A stretch of 64,000 bases of DNA from Clostridiales bacterium (GTDB lineage: Bacteria; Bacillota; Clostridia; Monoglobales; Monoglobaceae). The stretch's first letter is position 1. The number at the start of each line of letters is the position of its first letter. The position numbers and the translations under genes are program-made. The stretch lies in contig JAHZIG010000006.1 in assembly GCA_019419865.1 (NCBI GenBank), positions 1 to 64,000 on the forward strand. Direction: 5' to 3'. The notes under the pieces are model-generated. The model saw only the letters and a list, made by a program, of their open reading frames with translations. It was not told the origin of the DNA and searched no databases. Of this stretch, positions 8,464-16,819 are shown piece by piece.

Positions 8464-9138
8464 TTAACCTTCAATCCGGTCGATAAACTCTAAGACGATC
8501 TCGCTAAGTCTTTTGGGATTGTTGGTAACATAGCTCGTGTGAGTCTCGCCCTCTAAAATAAACAGCTTGCTGTTTGGGATACTTTCGGCGATCTTTTCGG
8601 TGTGTCTTTGTTTGATCAAGTCCTCGCTTCCGGCTAAGATCGCCGACGGGACGGTTATGCCGCCGAGGGCTTCGGGCGTTATATCCGGCTGGGTCAGCAT
8701 CAGTTTTATCTTTTTATCCTTTTTCGCCAAGTATTCAGCGGCCATCATAAGCCGCGGCCAAAGTTTGATTCCGCTCGGTTTTGTATTTGCGCCGCAGACG
8801 ACTATGCCGGAGATCAGTTCGGGTCTGTTTATCGCGGTCAAAAGGCTTATAATACCGCCGTCGCTCGAGCCGACGAGCAGAGGCCTTTTGATGTTTAAGG
8901 CGGCGATGAAGCCGGAAATGTCTTCGGCCATATCCGAATAGTAAAGCTCGCCGCCGGTCTTATCGCTATCGCCGTGGTCTCTGCTGTCGGGCGCGTAGAC
9001 CGCGCATCTATCCTCAAGAAGCGCGGCCAGCGGCGCGAATATCGAGCCGTCCTCGCCGTTGCCGTGGATCGTTAAGACCGGGTAGCCGCGCCCGGTCTTT
9101 TGGTAGTGCATATTTATTCCGTTCGCCTTGATATACAT
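8464..9138 (-). CDS. Alpha/beta hydrolase
   Basis: A 224-residue alpha/beta hydrolase-fold protein, probably a cytoplasmic esterase or similar hydrolase. The oxyanion-hole segment is TIHGNGEDG (residues about 23-31). The nucleophile elbow is GSSDGG (Ser near residue 92, in place of the common GxSxG form). The acid is in AGSEDLIKQRH (Asp near 170) and the catalytic His in LEGETHTSY (near 200). A short cap lies in between. Substrate cannot be told from sequence. It has its own ribosome site (GAGGGATG) and lies divergent from uidA, so it might act on glucuronide aglycones or esters (weak inference). Confidence 0.88.
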   Translation of the reverse strand: MYIKANGINMHYQKTGRGYPVLTIHGNGEDGSIFAPLAALLEDRCAVYAPDSRDHGDSDKTGGELYYSDMAEDISGFIAALNIKRPLLVGSSDGGIISLLTAINRPELISGIVVCGANTKPSGIKLWPRLMMAAEYLAKKDKKIKLMLTQPDITPEALGGITVPSAILAGSEDLIKQRHTEKIAESIPNSKLFILEGETHTSYVTNNPKRLSEIVLEFIDRIEG

Positions 9139-9345
9139 TTTTCATCCCTCGTTTTTATAATAATTTTTCTGCATAAATTATACCTTTTTAAACAACAATT
9201 ATATATATCTATATTCAGCGCCGCAAAGCGGAGCGTTTGTCCTGAGTCGATAATAACACAAAGCGGGAGCCAAATCAATACGGTCGCCGCTTTGACGCAG
9301 GACGGGCTTTTAAGACGCGTTGGGCGGCGGATAAGGAGGTAATTT

Positions 9346-11193
9346 ATGATAGACGCTCAGGCAATGCAATACCCGAGAATAACTAAAACGCGCAGGATAA
9401 TGGATCTAAACGGGCTTTGGAAATTCAAGTTCGACCCGGACGGGATAGGGATAAAGGATAATTGGACAAACGGTCTGGAAGATACGATAGCCATGCCGGT
9501 CCCGGCGAGCTTTAACGACTTTTTTACGGATAAGGGATCGAGGGAATACACGGGCGATTTCTGGTATGAAAAGGAGTTTCTCGTACCCGGAGAGTGGGAA
9601 GGTATGGAGATCGCGCTGCGGTTTGAATGCGCGACCCACAGAGCGACGGTATATGTGAACGGGAAGGAGATAACCTCTCACGAAGGAGGGTTTCTGCCGT
9701 TTTTGGCGCGCATAGGCGACGTAGTAAGGTTTAACGAGGTAAACAAGGTGGTCGTAAAGCTGAACAACGAACTGAGCTTTACCTCGCTCCCGGCGGGCGC
9801 GACCAAAACGCTGAAAAACGGAACGAAAATAACGAAGCCTTTTTTTGACTTTTACAACTATTCCGGTCTTAACAGAGCGGTCAGGCTGATAGCGGTTCCC
9901 AAGGAGAGCGTGCTGGATCTTGCAGTCAGTCACCGGATAATCGGCGCGGACACGCAGACGTATTACGAAGTCCTAACAAGCGGCGAGAACAGAGTAAGGG
10001 TCACGGTCTACGACCGCGCCGGAGAAATAGTCGCCGAGTCCGAGGGCAAGCGGGGAACGATAAAAATACAAAATACTAAGCTGTGGCGGGTAGGAGACGG
10101 GTATTTGTATATATTCAGGATAAGCATAGAGAGCGGCGACGGAGAGCTGATAGACGAATATTACGAGGATATAGGTATACGCACGGTCGAGGTGAAAAAA
10201 CGCGAGATACTTATAAACGGAGAGCCGGTCTATTTAAAAGGGTTCGGCAAGCACGAGGATTCGGACGTCATAGGCCGCGGGTTCAGTCTTGCGGTCGCCA
10301 AGCGGGATTTTGAGCTGATGAGGTGGATCGGCGCGAATTCTTTCAGAACGTCGCATTATCCGTACAGCGAGGAGATAATGCAGATGGCGGACAGAGCGGG
10401 GTTTCTGGTAATCGACGAGGTAGCGGCCGTCGGAATGTTCGAGAGCCTGACCAACTTTTTGGAGGCGTCGTCCGGCAAGCAGACGGATTTCTTCGCGAGG
10501 GAGATCGTTCAGACCGAGACTAAGGAGAACCATCTTAGGGCGCTTGCCGAACTGATCGCGCGGGATAAAAATCATGCCTGCGCGATCGCGTGGAGCCTGT
10601 TCAACGAGCCGGAGACGACTTCTGATTCGGCGGTCGAGTATTTCGACGATATTTTTAAGGCGGCGCGCAGACTGGATCCGCAAAAGCGGCCGAGGACGTT
10701 CGCGCTGATCATGAACTCAACGCCGAATAAGTGCAAGTGTCATAAATTTACGGACATCATAGCGCTCAACAGATATTTCGGCTGGTATTTAAGCGGCGGC
10801 TACGAGCTTAGCGACGCAAAAGATACGTTTATCGAAGAGCTGAAAAAGTGGGAGGAGATCGAGCCGGATAAGCCGATAATATTCACCGAATTCGGCGCGG
10901 ATACGATCGCCGGTATTCACAAGCTGCCGAGCGTTATGTGGAGCGAGGAATACCAGGAGGAATACTTGAAAACGCAGTTCGAGGTATTCGATATGTTCGA
11001 CTCCGTAAAGGGCGAGCAGGTCTGGAATTTTGCGGATTTTCAGACGACCGAGGGAGTGATGAGGGCGGACGGCAACAAAAAGGGGATATTCACCCGGTCA
11101 AGACAGCCCAAGCGCGCGGCGTATCTGCTTAAAGACAGATGGAAGAGTCTTCCGACGGACTACAAGAGCGACCGGCGAAAGGCGGCCGACTAA
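9346..11193 (+). CDS. uidA: Beta-glucuronidase (GH2)
   Basis: A 615-residue GH2 enzyme that hydrolyses beta-D-glucuronides. It resembles E. coli UidA along its length: an N-terminal jelly-roll (YTGDFWYEKEF, VYVNGKEITSHEGGFLPF), an immunoglobulin-like middle and a TIM barrel beginning INGEPVYLKGFGKHED. Acid/base Glu421 is in LFNEPET and nucleophile Glu515 in FTEFGADT. The glucuronate-recognising Asn-x-Lys pair is present as N577-K579 in DGNKKGIF, which separates true glucuronidases from beta-galactosidases. There is no signal peptide, so it acts in the cytoplasm on imported glucuronides; the loop after VGMFES is of moderate length. An AAGGAGG ribosome site precedes the ATG, and the symporter follows after 39 bases. 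Confidence 0.95.
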   Translation: MIDAQAMQYPRITKTRRIMDLNGLWKFKFDPDGIGIKDNWTNGLEDTIAMPVPASFNDFFTDKGSREYTGDFWYEKEFLVPGEWEGMEIALRFECATHRATVYVNGKEITSHEGGFLPFLARIGDVVRFNEVNKVVVKLNNELSFTSLPAGATKTLKNGTKITKPFFDFYNYSGLNRAVRLIAVPKESVLDLAVSHRIIGADTQTYYEVLTSGENRVRVTVYDRAGEIVAESEGKRGTIKIQNTKLWRVGDGYLYIFRISIESGDGELIDEYYEDIGIRTVEVKKREILINGEPVYLKGFGKHEDSDVIGRGFSLAVAKRDFELMRWIGANSFRTSHYPYSEEIMQMADRAGFLVIDEVAAVGMFESLTNFLEASSGKQTDFFAREIVQTETKENHLRALAELIARDKNHACAIAWSLFNEPETTSDSAVEYFDDIFKAARRLDPQKRPRTFALIMNSTPNKCKCHKFTDIIALNRYFGWYLSGGYELSDAKDTFIEELKKWEEIEPDKPIIFTEFGADTIAGIHKLPSVMWSEEYQEEYLKTQFEVFDMFDSVKGEQVWNFADFQTTEGVMRADGNKKGIFTRSRQPKRAAYLLKDRWKSLPTDYKSDRRKAAD

Positions 11194-11232
11194 GCGGCGA
11201 TTAAACGATAGATATAAAGGAGATAGGCTGTA

Positions 11233-12639
11233 ATGAAAAGCGAGATAAGACCGTTTGGGATAAGAGACAAGATCGGCTACATGTTCGGCGATTTTGGGAA
11301 CGACTTTACATTTATATTTGCGAGTTCTTTCCTTATGGTGTTCTATACCAAGGTTTTGAATATAAGCGGAGCGGCGGTCGGAACGCTGTTTTTTATCGCA
11401 AGATTTGTAGACGCCGCGACCGACGTCACAATGGGCAGAATAGTCGACGTTATGAAGCCCGGAAAGGACGGCAGATTCAGATGTTGGATACGCCGTATGT
11501 GCGGGCCCGTGGCGCTCGCCAGTTTTTTGATGTATCAGAGCGCGATGGCGGACGCGCCGATGGTTTGGCGAACGGTATATATGTACGTTACGTATCTGCT
11601 CTGGGGCAGCGTGTTCTATACCTCGATCAATATCCCGTACGGTTCGATGGCGTCGGCCATAACCGCTGATCCGGCGGAGCGGACGTCGCTGTCTGCATTC
11701 AGAAACGCGGGCGCCGCTCTCGCGAGCCTTGCGATAGGAGTAATAACCCCTCTCGTAATTTATACGACCGACGATATGGGAAATCAGGTCGTGCGCGGCG
11801 GCGGGGCGTTTACGGCGATCGCCGGAGTATTCTCAGTATGCGCGGTAGTATGTTATGTAATTTGCTATAAGCTGTGTACGGAGCGGGTAAAGATCGAAAA
11901 ACCCAAGAATAAGAACCGGACGTCCGTTATCGGGTCGCTTGCGAGCCTGGCGGCCAACCGCGCGCTTTGGGGGATAATCGCGGCCGCCGTCTTCCTTCTG
12001 CTCAGTCAGCTTCTGATAACGTCGATGAACAACTACCTCTATACCGACTACTACTCAAACGCGGCGGCGATATCGGCGTTCACTCTCATAGCCAACCTAT
12101 CGATAATACTGATCGTATCTCCGCTCAGCGTTAGAATAAGCAAGAGGTTCGGGAAAAAAGAATCGGCCGCCGCCGCGATGTTTTTTTCGGGAGCGGTATA
12201 TATCCTGCTCTATTTTGCGAGACCGGCGAGCGTTTGGGCGTTTTTGATAATCTCCTGCGTGGGTTATTTGGGTCTGGGATTTTTTAACGCGGTGATATGG
12301 GCTAATATAACCGACGTTATAGACTATCAGGAGATAAAGACGCGCAGGCGGGAGGACGGCACGATATACGCGGTATATTCGTTCGCCAGAAAGCTGGGGC
12401 AGGCGCTCGCCGGCGGCGCCGGAGGCTGGGCTCTGACGATAATCGGCTACGATAATCTGGCGGCGTCTCAGACGGATTACGTTTTAAACGGTCTCTATAC
12501 CACCGCGACCCTTGTTCCGGGCGTCTGCTTTCTGATTGTAGCGGCGATACTCGCGTTCGTATACCCGCTCGGCAAGCGGAGGGTAGAGGCCAACGTCGCC
12601 GAGCTGAGAAGAAGACGGGAAGCCGGGGATCCGGAATAA
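11233..12639 (+). CDS. uidB: GPH-family sugar:cation symporter, probably glucuronide transporter
   Basis: A 468-residue major facilitator protein of the glycoside-pentoside-hexuronide family with about 12 membrane segments. The typical N-terminal block IRDKIGYMFGDFGNDF is present, followed by FFIARFVDAATDVTMGRIVD and, in the middle, SINIPYGSMASAITADPAERTSLSAFR, all hallmarks of UidB/MelB/XynP-type symporters. The C-terminal half has FWNAxxANITDVIDYQE-like residues (AVIWANITDVIDYQEIKTRRRE). Being in one operon behind uidA, its substrate is probably glucuronides or related uronides (inference). A strong terminator follows the gene. Confidence 0.9.
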   Translation: MKSEIRPFGIRDKIGYMFGDFGNDFTFIFASSFLMVFYTKVLNISGAAVGTLFFIARFVDAATDVTMGRIVDVMKPGKDGRFRCWIRRMCGPVALASFLMYQSAMADAPMVWRTVYMYVTYLLWGSVFYTSINIPYGSMASAITADPAERTSLSAFRNAGAALASLAIGVITPLVIYTTDDMGNQVVRGGGAFTAIAGVFSVCAVVCYVICYKLCTERVKIEKPKNKNRTSVIGSLASLAANRALWGIIAAAVFLLLSQLLITSMNNYLYTDYYSNAAAISAFTLIANLSIILIVSPLSVRISKRFGKKESAAAAMFFSGAVYILLYFARPASVWAFLIISCVGYLGLGFFNAVIWANITDVIDYQEIKTRRREDGTIYAVYSFARKLGQALAGGAGGWALTIIGYDNLAASQTDYVLNGLYTTATLVPGVCFLIVAAILAFVYPLGKRRVEANVAELRRRREAGDPE

Positions 12640-12665
12640 ATAAAGTTAATTAAAATTTTTTGGCG

Positions 12666-12692
12666 CCGCCGCAGTTTTTGCGGCGGTCTTGT
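12666..12692 (+). terminator. Intrinsic terminator of uidAB
   Basis: An 8-bp perfect stem (CCGCCGCA at 12666-12673 with TGCGGCGG at 12679-12686) with a GTTTT loop, followed by TCTTGTT. It ends the uidAB transcript ahead of the regulator gene. Confidence 0.8.
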
Positions 12693-12795
12693 TGCGCTTT
12701 GGCGCCCGAGTATGATAAACTATCCCAAAAAGGCAGAGTATGAGAGGAAAATAAATTTAAACCGGCTTATAATGTCTTTGGAAGGAGCGGTAAAT

Positions 12796-13650
12796 ATGCA
12801 AGCGCTTGAGCGGCTGAACTTGGTTGTGAAATATATCGAAGAGAATCTCGAAAACGGCGTCGATTACAAAAAGCTGGCGGAAATAGCATGCTGTTCTCAG
12901 TTCCATCTGCAGAGAATGTTTCCGTATACGACCGGACTGACGATCGGCGAGTATACGCGCAGACGGCGGATGACGAAGGCGGCTATGGAGCTGATAGAGG
13001 GCGGAAAGATCTTGGACGTCGCTTTGAAGTATGGGTATAATTCGCCCACCGCGTTTAACAGAGCCTTCAGGAGCGTGCACGGAGTATCGCCGTCCGAGGC
13101 CAAACGAGCCGGGACCAAGCTAAAGCTTCAGGGGCCGCTCTCTTTCAAAATAACCATAAAAGGAGTGGAAGAAATGGAGTTTAGGATCGAGGAAAAGAAG
13201 GGCTTCCGCGCCGTCGGTTTGAAAACGGAGCTTAAACGGGATATGTCGGAGAATTTCGGAGAAATACCCAAGCTCTGGAACCAAGCGGCAGAAGACGGCA
13301 GGCTGGAAAAACTTATAGCTTTGACGGATGGCGACGTTCTGGGTATATCCGTTTGCCTCGAAGAGTCGTTGACTCAAGAGCCGTGGAGCTATTATATCGC
13401 CGTACCTACCGAAAAGGCGGCGGGAGACGGCTTTGAAGAACTGCAGGTAGAAGGCGGGATCTGGGCCGTATTTGAAGGCGAGGGCGAGGCGCCGGGCGCG
13501 ATCCAAGAGGTTGTGAAAAGGGCGCTTACCGAATGGCTGCCCGCGTCCGGCTACGAATACGCGCCGAGGGCGGAGTTTGAAAGGTATTTGACCCGCGACC
13601 CCAAAAACGCGAAGTTCGAGTACTGGCTCCCTGTAAGGAGATCGGTCTAA
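12796..13650 (+). CDS. AraC-family regulator with GyrI-like effector domain
   Basis: The start is taken at ATG 12796, preceded by GGAAGGAG with good spacing; an earlier in-frame ATG at 12712 lacks one. The 284-residue protein has an N-terminal AraC-type double helix-turn-helix (residues about 8-105: LAEIACCSQFHLQRMF, then the second helix pair ending YNSPTAFNRAFRSVHGVSPSEAK). A C-terminal GyrI-like/SOUL-type small-molecule-binding domain (about 125-284, opening MEFRIEEKKGFRAVGLK) follows. This Rob/BmrR-like arrangement binds amphipathic ligands. It follows uidAB but behind a terminator, so control of the glucuronide genes is possible but not shown. Confidence 0.9.
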   Translation: MQALERLNLVVKYIEENLENGVDYKKLAEIACCSQFHLQRMFPYTTGLTIGEYTRRRRMTKAAMELIEGGKILDVALKYGYNSPTAFNRAFRSVHGVSPSEAKRAGTKLKLQGPLSFKITIKGVEEMEFRIEEKKGFRAVGLKTELKRDMSENFGEIPKLWNQAAEDGRLEKLIALTDGDVLGISVCLEESLTQEPWSYYIAVPTEKAAGDGFEELQVEGGIWAVFEGEGEAPGAIQEVVKRALTEWLPASGYEYAPRAEFERYLTRDPKNAKFEYWLPVRRSV

Positions 13651-13668
13651 ACGTTAAAACCGCCTAAG

Positions 13669-13702
13669 TCAGATCGCGGCTGAACCGGCCGCGGTCTTTT
13701 TT
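13669..13702 (+). terminator. Intrinsic terminator, left copy of a duplicated pair
   Basis: Stem GATCGCGGC (13672-13680) pairs with GCCGCGGTC (13688-13696) around TGAACCG, followed by six T. A copy with one mismatch lies at 14464-14496, on the other side of the YefM/RelE pair. Confidence 0.85.
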
Positions 13703-13741
13703 GGTATGGGAGATATGGAATAAAACGTCTTGCATAATTTA

Positions 13742-13771
13742 TTGACAATGAGGATACAATTATGGTATAAT
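13742..13771 (+). promoter_or_regulatory. Promoter of the YefM/RelE-type operon
   Basis: TTGACA at 13742-13747 and TATAAT at 13766-13771, separated by 18 bases, 31 bases before the antitoxin start codon. Confidence 0.8.
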
Positions 13772-13801
13772 AAAGCCATATTATTAAAGGGAGATGATTT
13801 T

Positions 13802-14062
13802 ATGCCGCAGATCATACCTATTCGCGACCTTAAGAAAACAAGCGAAATATCTGAAATGTGTCACAATTCAGACGAGCCTATATTTGTGACCAAAAACGGC
13901 TACGGCGACATGGTCGTCATGAGTATGGACGTATACGAGAAGACTATGTATATGAACGATCTGTATGAAAAGCTCCAAGCCGCGGAGCGCTCCATAGATA
14001 GCGGCGACGTATCGGACGGATATAAAGCGATAGAGGATATGCGTAAAAAACATGGATTATGA
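13802..14062 (+). CDS. YefM/Phd-family antitoxin
   Basis: An 86-residue antitoxin. The N-terminal DNA-binding/dimerisation half is typical of the Phd/YefM family (IIPIRDLKKTSEISEMCHNSDEPIFVTKNGYGDMVVMSMDVYE). The acidic, helical C terminus would wrap the toxin. The start is ATG 13802 behind GGGAGATG; the longer frame from 13730 overlaps the promoter and is rejected. It overlaps the toxin gene by 11 bases, the usual coupling. It probably represses its own promoter, whose -10 lies 31 bases upstream. Confidence 0.92.
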   Translation: MPQIIPIRDLKKTSEISEMCHNSDEPIFVTKNGYGDMVVMSMDVYEKTMYMNDLYEKLQAAERSIDSGDVSDGYKAIEDMRKKHGL

Positions 14063-14363
14063 TATTAAATTGACCAAGGACGCGTATGCGGATATAGAGG
14101 AGATCGTGGGATATATGATCGACGCGCTGAAAAATCCTATCGCCGCCGATAATTTTTTATCAAAGATAGAGAAAAGCTTTAACGTAATAGCTCGGAATCC
14201 GGAAGCGTTTGCATATTGCCGCGATCGGCGCCTGCGCGAGCGGGGATACAGAAAACTGCCTGTGAAAAATTATATTTTATTTTATCGGGCGGATCGCGAG
14301 AATAAAATCGTATATATCTTACGGGTCGTATATTGTAGACGCAATTATTCCGACCTGTTGTGA
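14052..14363 (+). CDS. RelE/ParE-superfamily toxin
   Basis: This 103-residue protein has the compact RelE/ParE fold signature: KLTKDAYADIEEIVGYMIDAL at the N terminus, a middle helix, and the C-terminal strands ERGYRKLPVKNYILFYRADRENKIVYILRVVYCRRNY. The spacing and LPVKNYILFYR motif resemble ParE-like plasmid stabilisation toxins more than ribosome-dependent RelE, so the target (gyrase or mRNA) is open. Its start overlaps the antitoxin gene. Together they form a type II toxin-antitoxin unit with its own promoter and terminator. Confidence 0.9.
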   Translation: MDYDIKLTKDAYADIEEIVGYMIDALKNPIAADNFLSKIEKSFNVIARNPEAFAYCRDRRLRERGYRKLPVKNYILFYRADRENKIVYILRVVYCRRNYSDLL

Positions 14364-14463
14364 AAAGCGTATTTAGCTGTCGAGTCCGTTTCCGCGCTTA
14401 TCAGCGTCTCTCCGTAAATTCCTAAAATACGAGCGTTTCATCTAAACATGAAAAATATCTAAA

Positions 14464-14496
14464 TCAGATCGCGGCTCAACCGGCCGCGGTCTTTTT
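14464..14496 (+). terminator. Intrinsic terminator, right copy of a duplicated pair
   Basis: Stem 14467-14475 with 14483-14491 around TCAACCG, followed by five T. It differs by one base from the terminator at 13669-13701 (offset 795 bp), so the toxin-antitoxin unit is framed by two direct copies of one terminator. Confidence 0.85.
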
Positions 14497-14521
14497 GCAG
14501 TATATCCGATACAAACCCGTA

Positions 14522-14550
14522 TTGATATTCTGAGGCCGGTATGTTATAAT
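14522..14550 (+). promoter_or_regulatory. Promoter of the DUF4003 gene
   Basis: TTGATA (14522-14527) and TATAAT (14545-14550) with a 17-base spacer, 47 bases before the start codon of the next gene. Confidence 0.75.
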
Positions 14551-14596
14551 CGTCTAAAAGCGAGTATAACACATTAAACATAGGGGGAGCTTTAAT

Positions 14597-15592
14597 ATGA
14601 GGAGTTCTTTGACCGCGCTGTGCGGGAGGTTTATTGAAAACAGAGACAGAATTAAATCCGGATTCGGCTGGGAGTATTCGTATATTTACCCGGTATGCGC
14701 CGAGATATTCGCCGATAAGCGTCAGGAAGTAAGCGTTGAGCGCATGAAGGAATGTTGGGCTCTGCTCAAGGAAAAGACGGGTATATTCTCAAACTTCAGA
14801 GGAATGATAAAGCTGATAGTTATCTCCATGATGGCGGTCGACAGCGACCCGGAGCGAAAGCTTAATAACGCTCTGAACGTATATTCGGAGCTTAAGGAGC
14901 GGTTTTGGCGTTCGCCGTATCTGCCGGTCGTGTCGATGACGATCGCGGATATGGTAGCGCCGGGCGAGTACGGAGCCGTCGCGGATAAGACTAAGCGTAT
15001 CTATAAGCTGATGAAGTCGGAACATCCGTTTTTGACCTCGGACGAGGACAGCGTTTTCGCGGCGCTGCTCGCGCTCTCGGATCTTACTGAGGAGCAGGCC
15101 GTTTCCGAGACCGAAGCGTGTTATGATATAATGAAAGAGAAGTTCTTCTTCCATAACAACGTTCAGTCGCTGAGCAATGTGCTGGCGCTGGGCGAGGGGA
15201 GCGCGGAGGAGAAATGCCGCAAGACGATGAAGATATACGACGGGCTTAAAGAGCGGGGACGCAGGTACGGGACCGGCTACGAACTCGCGACACTCGGCGC
15301 GCTGGCGCTGCTGCCCGAGAGCGCGGAGACGATAGTCGAGGATATATTAGAGGTCGATAAGTTCCTGTCCGGGCAGAAGGGCTACGGTATTTTGGGGCCG
15401 GGCAAGAAGCACAGGCTCATGCACGCGGGAATGCTGGTCGGAAGCGACTACATAGGCGGCGGAGACGATAAGGCTATGAGTTCGGCGGCGATCAGCGGCG
15501 CGATAGCGCTTATAATTGCCCAGCAGATCGCTATATGCGCGGCGGTGGCGGCTTCGAGCGTCGCGGCGGCGAATACGGGAAGCGGAGACTAA
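14597..15592 (+). CDS. DUF4003-family protein
   Basis: A 331-residue protein that I place in the DUF4003 family, known mainly from Bacillota and without assigned function. The body is alpha-helical, with a recurring shape of helix pairs. The C-terminal part has the family-like blocks KTMKIYDGLKERGRRYGTGYELATLGALALL and a Gly/Ala-rich hydrophobic end (AAISGAIALIIAQQIAICAAVAASS), which could be membrane-associated. No signal peptide and no catalytic motif are visible. It has its own promoter and a GGGGGAG ribosome site, and stands alone; a ~180-bp repeat begins right behind its stop codon. Confidence 0.8.
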   Translation: MRSSLTALCGRFIENRDRIKSGFGWEYSYIYPVCAEIFADKRQEVSVERMKECWALLKEKTGIFSNFRGMIKLIVISMMAVDSDPERKLNNALNVYSELKERFWRSPYLPVVSMTIADMVAPGEYGAVADKTKRIYKLMKSEHPFLTSDEDSVFAALLALSDLTEEQAVSETEACYDIMKEKFFFHNNVQSLSNVLALGEGSAEEKCRKTMKIYDGLKERGRRYGTGYELATLGALALLPESAETIVEDILEVDKFLSGQKGYGILGPGKKHRLMHAGMLVGSDYIGGGDDKAMSSAAISGAIALIIAQQIAICAAVAASSVAAANTGSGD

Positions 15593-15593
15593 T

Positions 15594-15777
15594 AACGTAG
15601 AGATTAGGGATTAGAGATTAGGGATTAGGCGGTGTGAACGCTTCTGTAGCGTGGAAACGGCTTCTGTAACGTGATTGGAAAACGGAGTATCCTTTTTCCG
15701 CATACGCTTGCGTTCGGCGTTACGCGAACAAATTTTACTGCCTACTCCCTAATGCCTAATAACCTAACTCCTACGTT
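15594..15777. repeat. ~180-bp dispersed repeat, full copy A
   Basis: It begins AACGTAGAGATTAGGGATTAG and ends with the degenerate inverse CTAACTCCTACGTT, giving terminal inverted repeats. Inside are two copies of CTTCTGTARCGTG and the right-half word CGTTCGGCGTTA. Related copies are at 18639-18816 and 22972-23147, with half copies at 19159-19248 and 22582-22655. No ORF is encoded, so it resembles a MITE or a palindromic intergenic repeat. The sequence immediately to the right is a hydrolase gene lacking its 5' part. Confidence 0.85.
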
Positions 15778-16050
15778 GGGATGGGGTTTGAGAAAAAAGA
15801 GGCGATCCGGCTGATGGGTTCGATGATAGGGCTGGACTTGACCGATAAGCTTGAGAATATCTCCGCTCCGACTTTGATAGTCTGCGGCGAGAACGATAAG
15901 GCTAATAAAACGGCGGCGGAAGAATTAGGATCGAAGCTTAAAAATTCAAGACTCGAATTTATAGACGGAGCGGGACACGCGGTCAACACTGACGCGCCGG
16001 AGGAACTGGCGGAGACCCTGAGCGGTTTTTACGCCGCGTTTCAGAAGTAG
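15778..16050 (+). pseudogene. Truncated alpha/beta hydrolase (C-terminal third)
   Basis: The 89 codons from 15781 encode only the end of an alpha/beta hydrolase: a cap piece (RLMGSMIGLDLTDKLENI), the strand with the catalytic acid (APTLIVCGENDKANK) and the catalytic His (FIDGAGHAVNTDAPEELAETL). The oxyanion hole and nucleophile elbow are missing, and there is no ribosome site. The coding similarity starts exactly where repeat copy A ends, so the repeat (or a deletion next to it) removed the first two thirds. It is not a piece of the hydrolase at 8464, whose corresponding segment differs. Confidence 0.8.
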
Positions 16051-16140
16051 ACCGAATTTGTTTAAGTATCTTTGTATCCCGCGGAAAAGTGATTTATATC
16101 CCAAAATTCTATTTAACATTCCCCGATTTAATGGTTACGG

Positions 16141-16175
16141 CGCGCCGGCGCAGAGAGAGCCGGACGCGTTTTTTT
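16141..16175 (+). terminator. Intrinsic terminator
   Basis: Stem CGCGCCGGC (16141-16149) pairs with GCCGG-A-CGCG (16159-16168, one bulge) and is followed by seven T. It serves the former hydrolase gene. Confidence 0.75.
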
Positions 16176-16348
16176 GATGTGTTTTTGTGTGAAAAACTAT
16201 GCTTTATCAGAGATAAAATACCTCTACTATCGCTTAGAGTTTTAGTAAAATATAAGTTTGAAAGAGTCGTTTTAAGTCTAAACTTTGTGCATTTTACATT
16301 AATTTCAGAGATTAATTTGTGCATATCTACAAAAAGTTTTTTATAGTC

Positions 16349-16379
16349 TTGACATTAAGTCTACTTAAGCATTTACAAT
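16349..16379 (+). promoter_or_regulatory. MerR-type promoter with 19-bp spacer
   Basis: TTGACA (16349-16354) and TACAAT (16374-16379) are separated by 19 bases, and the spacer carries a dyad around AAGTCTACTT. A long spacer with an internal dyad is the hallmark of promoters twisted by MerR-family regulators. The next gene is such a regulator, so autoregulation is likely. Confidence 0.75.
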
Positions 16380-16408
16380 TAGAGGAAATCAAACACGGAG
16401 GTATGGTA

Positions 16409-16819
16409 ATGACGATAAAGCAGGCCTCGGAGATAACGGGTCTTTCCATAGACACTCTGCGCTATTACGAGAGGATAGGGCTGATACCGGAGGTTCCGAG
16501 AAATAGTTCGGGTATAAGGGAATATGACGACGCCATACTGAGCTGGATAGAATTTGTCATGAGGTTTAAACGCAGCGGCATGAAGCTGGAATCCATACGA
16601 GACTATCTTAAACTCGCTATCGAGGGCGATTCTACAAAACAGCAAAGAAAAGAAATTTTGATCGAAGCGAAAAAAGAACTTGAAGCTAAACAGACGGAGA
16701 TCAGAGAAAGTCTGGAGATAATCAATTACAAATTAGACAATTACGAACAGGAATGCGCCTGCGTCACGGCGGAGATCACGAGCAGATGGAAGGCGCTGAC
16801 GGAGAACGGGAATGCTTGA
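16409..16819 (+). CDS. MerR-family transcriptional regulator
   Basis: A 136-residue MerR protein. The N-terminal winged helix (MTIKQASEITGLSIDTLRYYERIGLIP) and the wing are intact. Next are the second helix pair (LSWIEFVMRFKRSGMKLESIRDYLKLAIEGDST) and a coiled-coil dimerisation helix (EAKKELEAKQTEIRESLEIINYKLDNYE). The end holds a lone ECACV, so no clear metal site, and the length fits the AdhR/BltR-like group that senses electrophiles. The start is ATG 16409, 7 bases after GGAGG; ATG 16403 is too close. No obvious target gene is next to it on either side, so only its own promoter is a predicted target. Confidence 0.9.
   Translation: MTIKQASEITGLSIDTLRYYERIGLIPEVPRNSSGIREYDDAILSWIEFVMRFKRSGMKLESIRDYLKLAIEGDSTKQQRKEILIEAKKELEAKQTEIRESLEIINYKLDNYEQECACVTAEITSRWKALTENGNA

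Noticed and set aside
16089..16346. 85-codon ORF before merR
   Set aside because: It runs through an intrinsic terminator and the merR promoter, has no ribosome site and odd composition.
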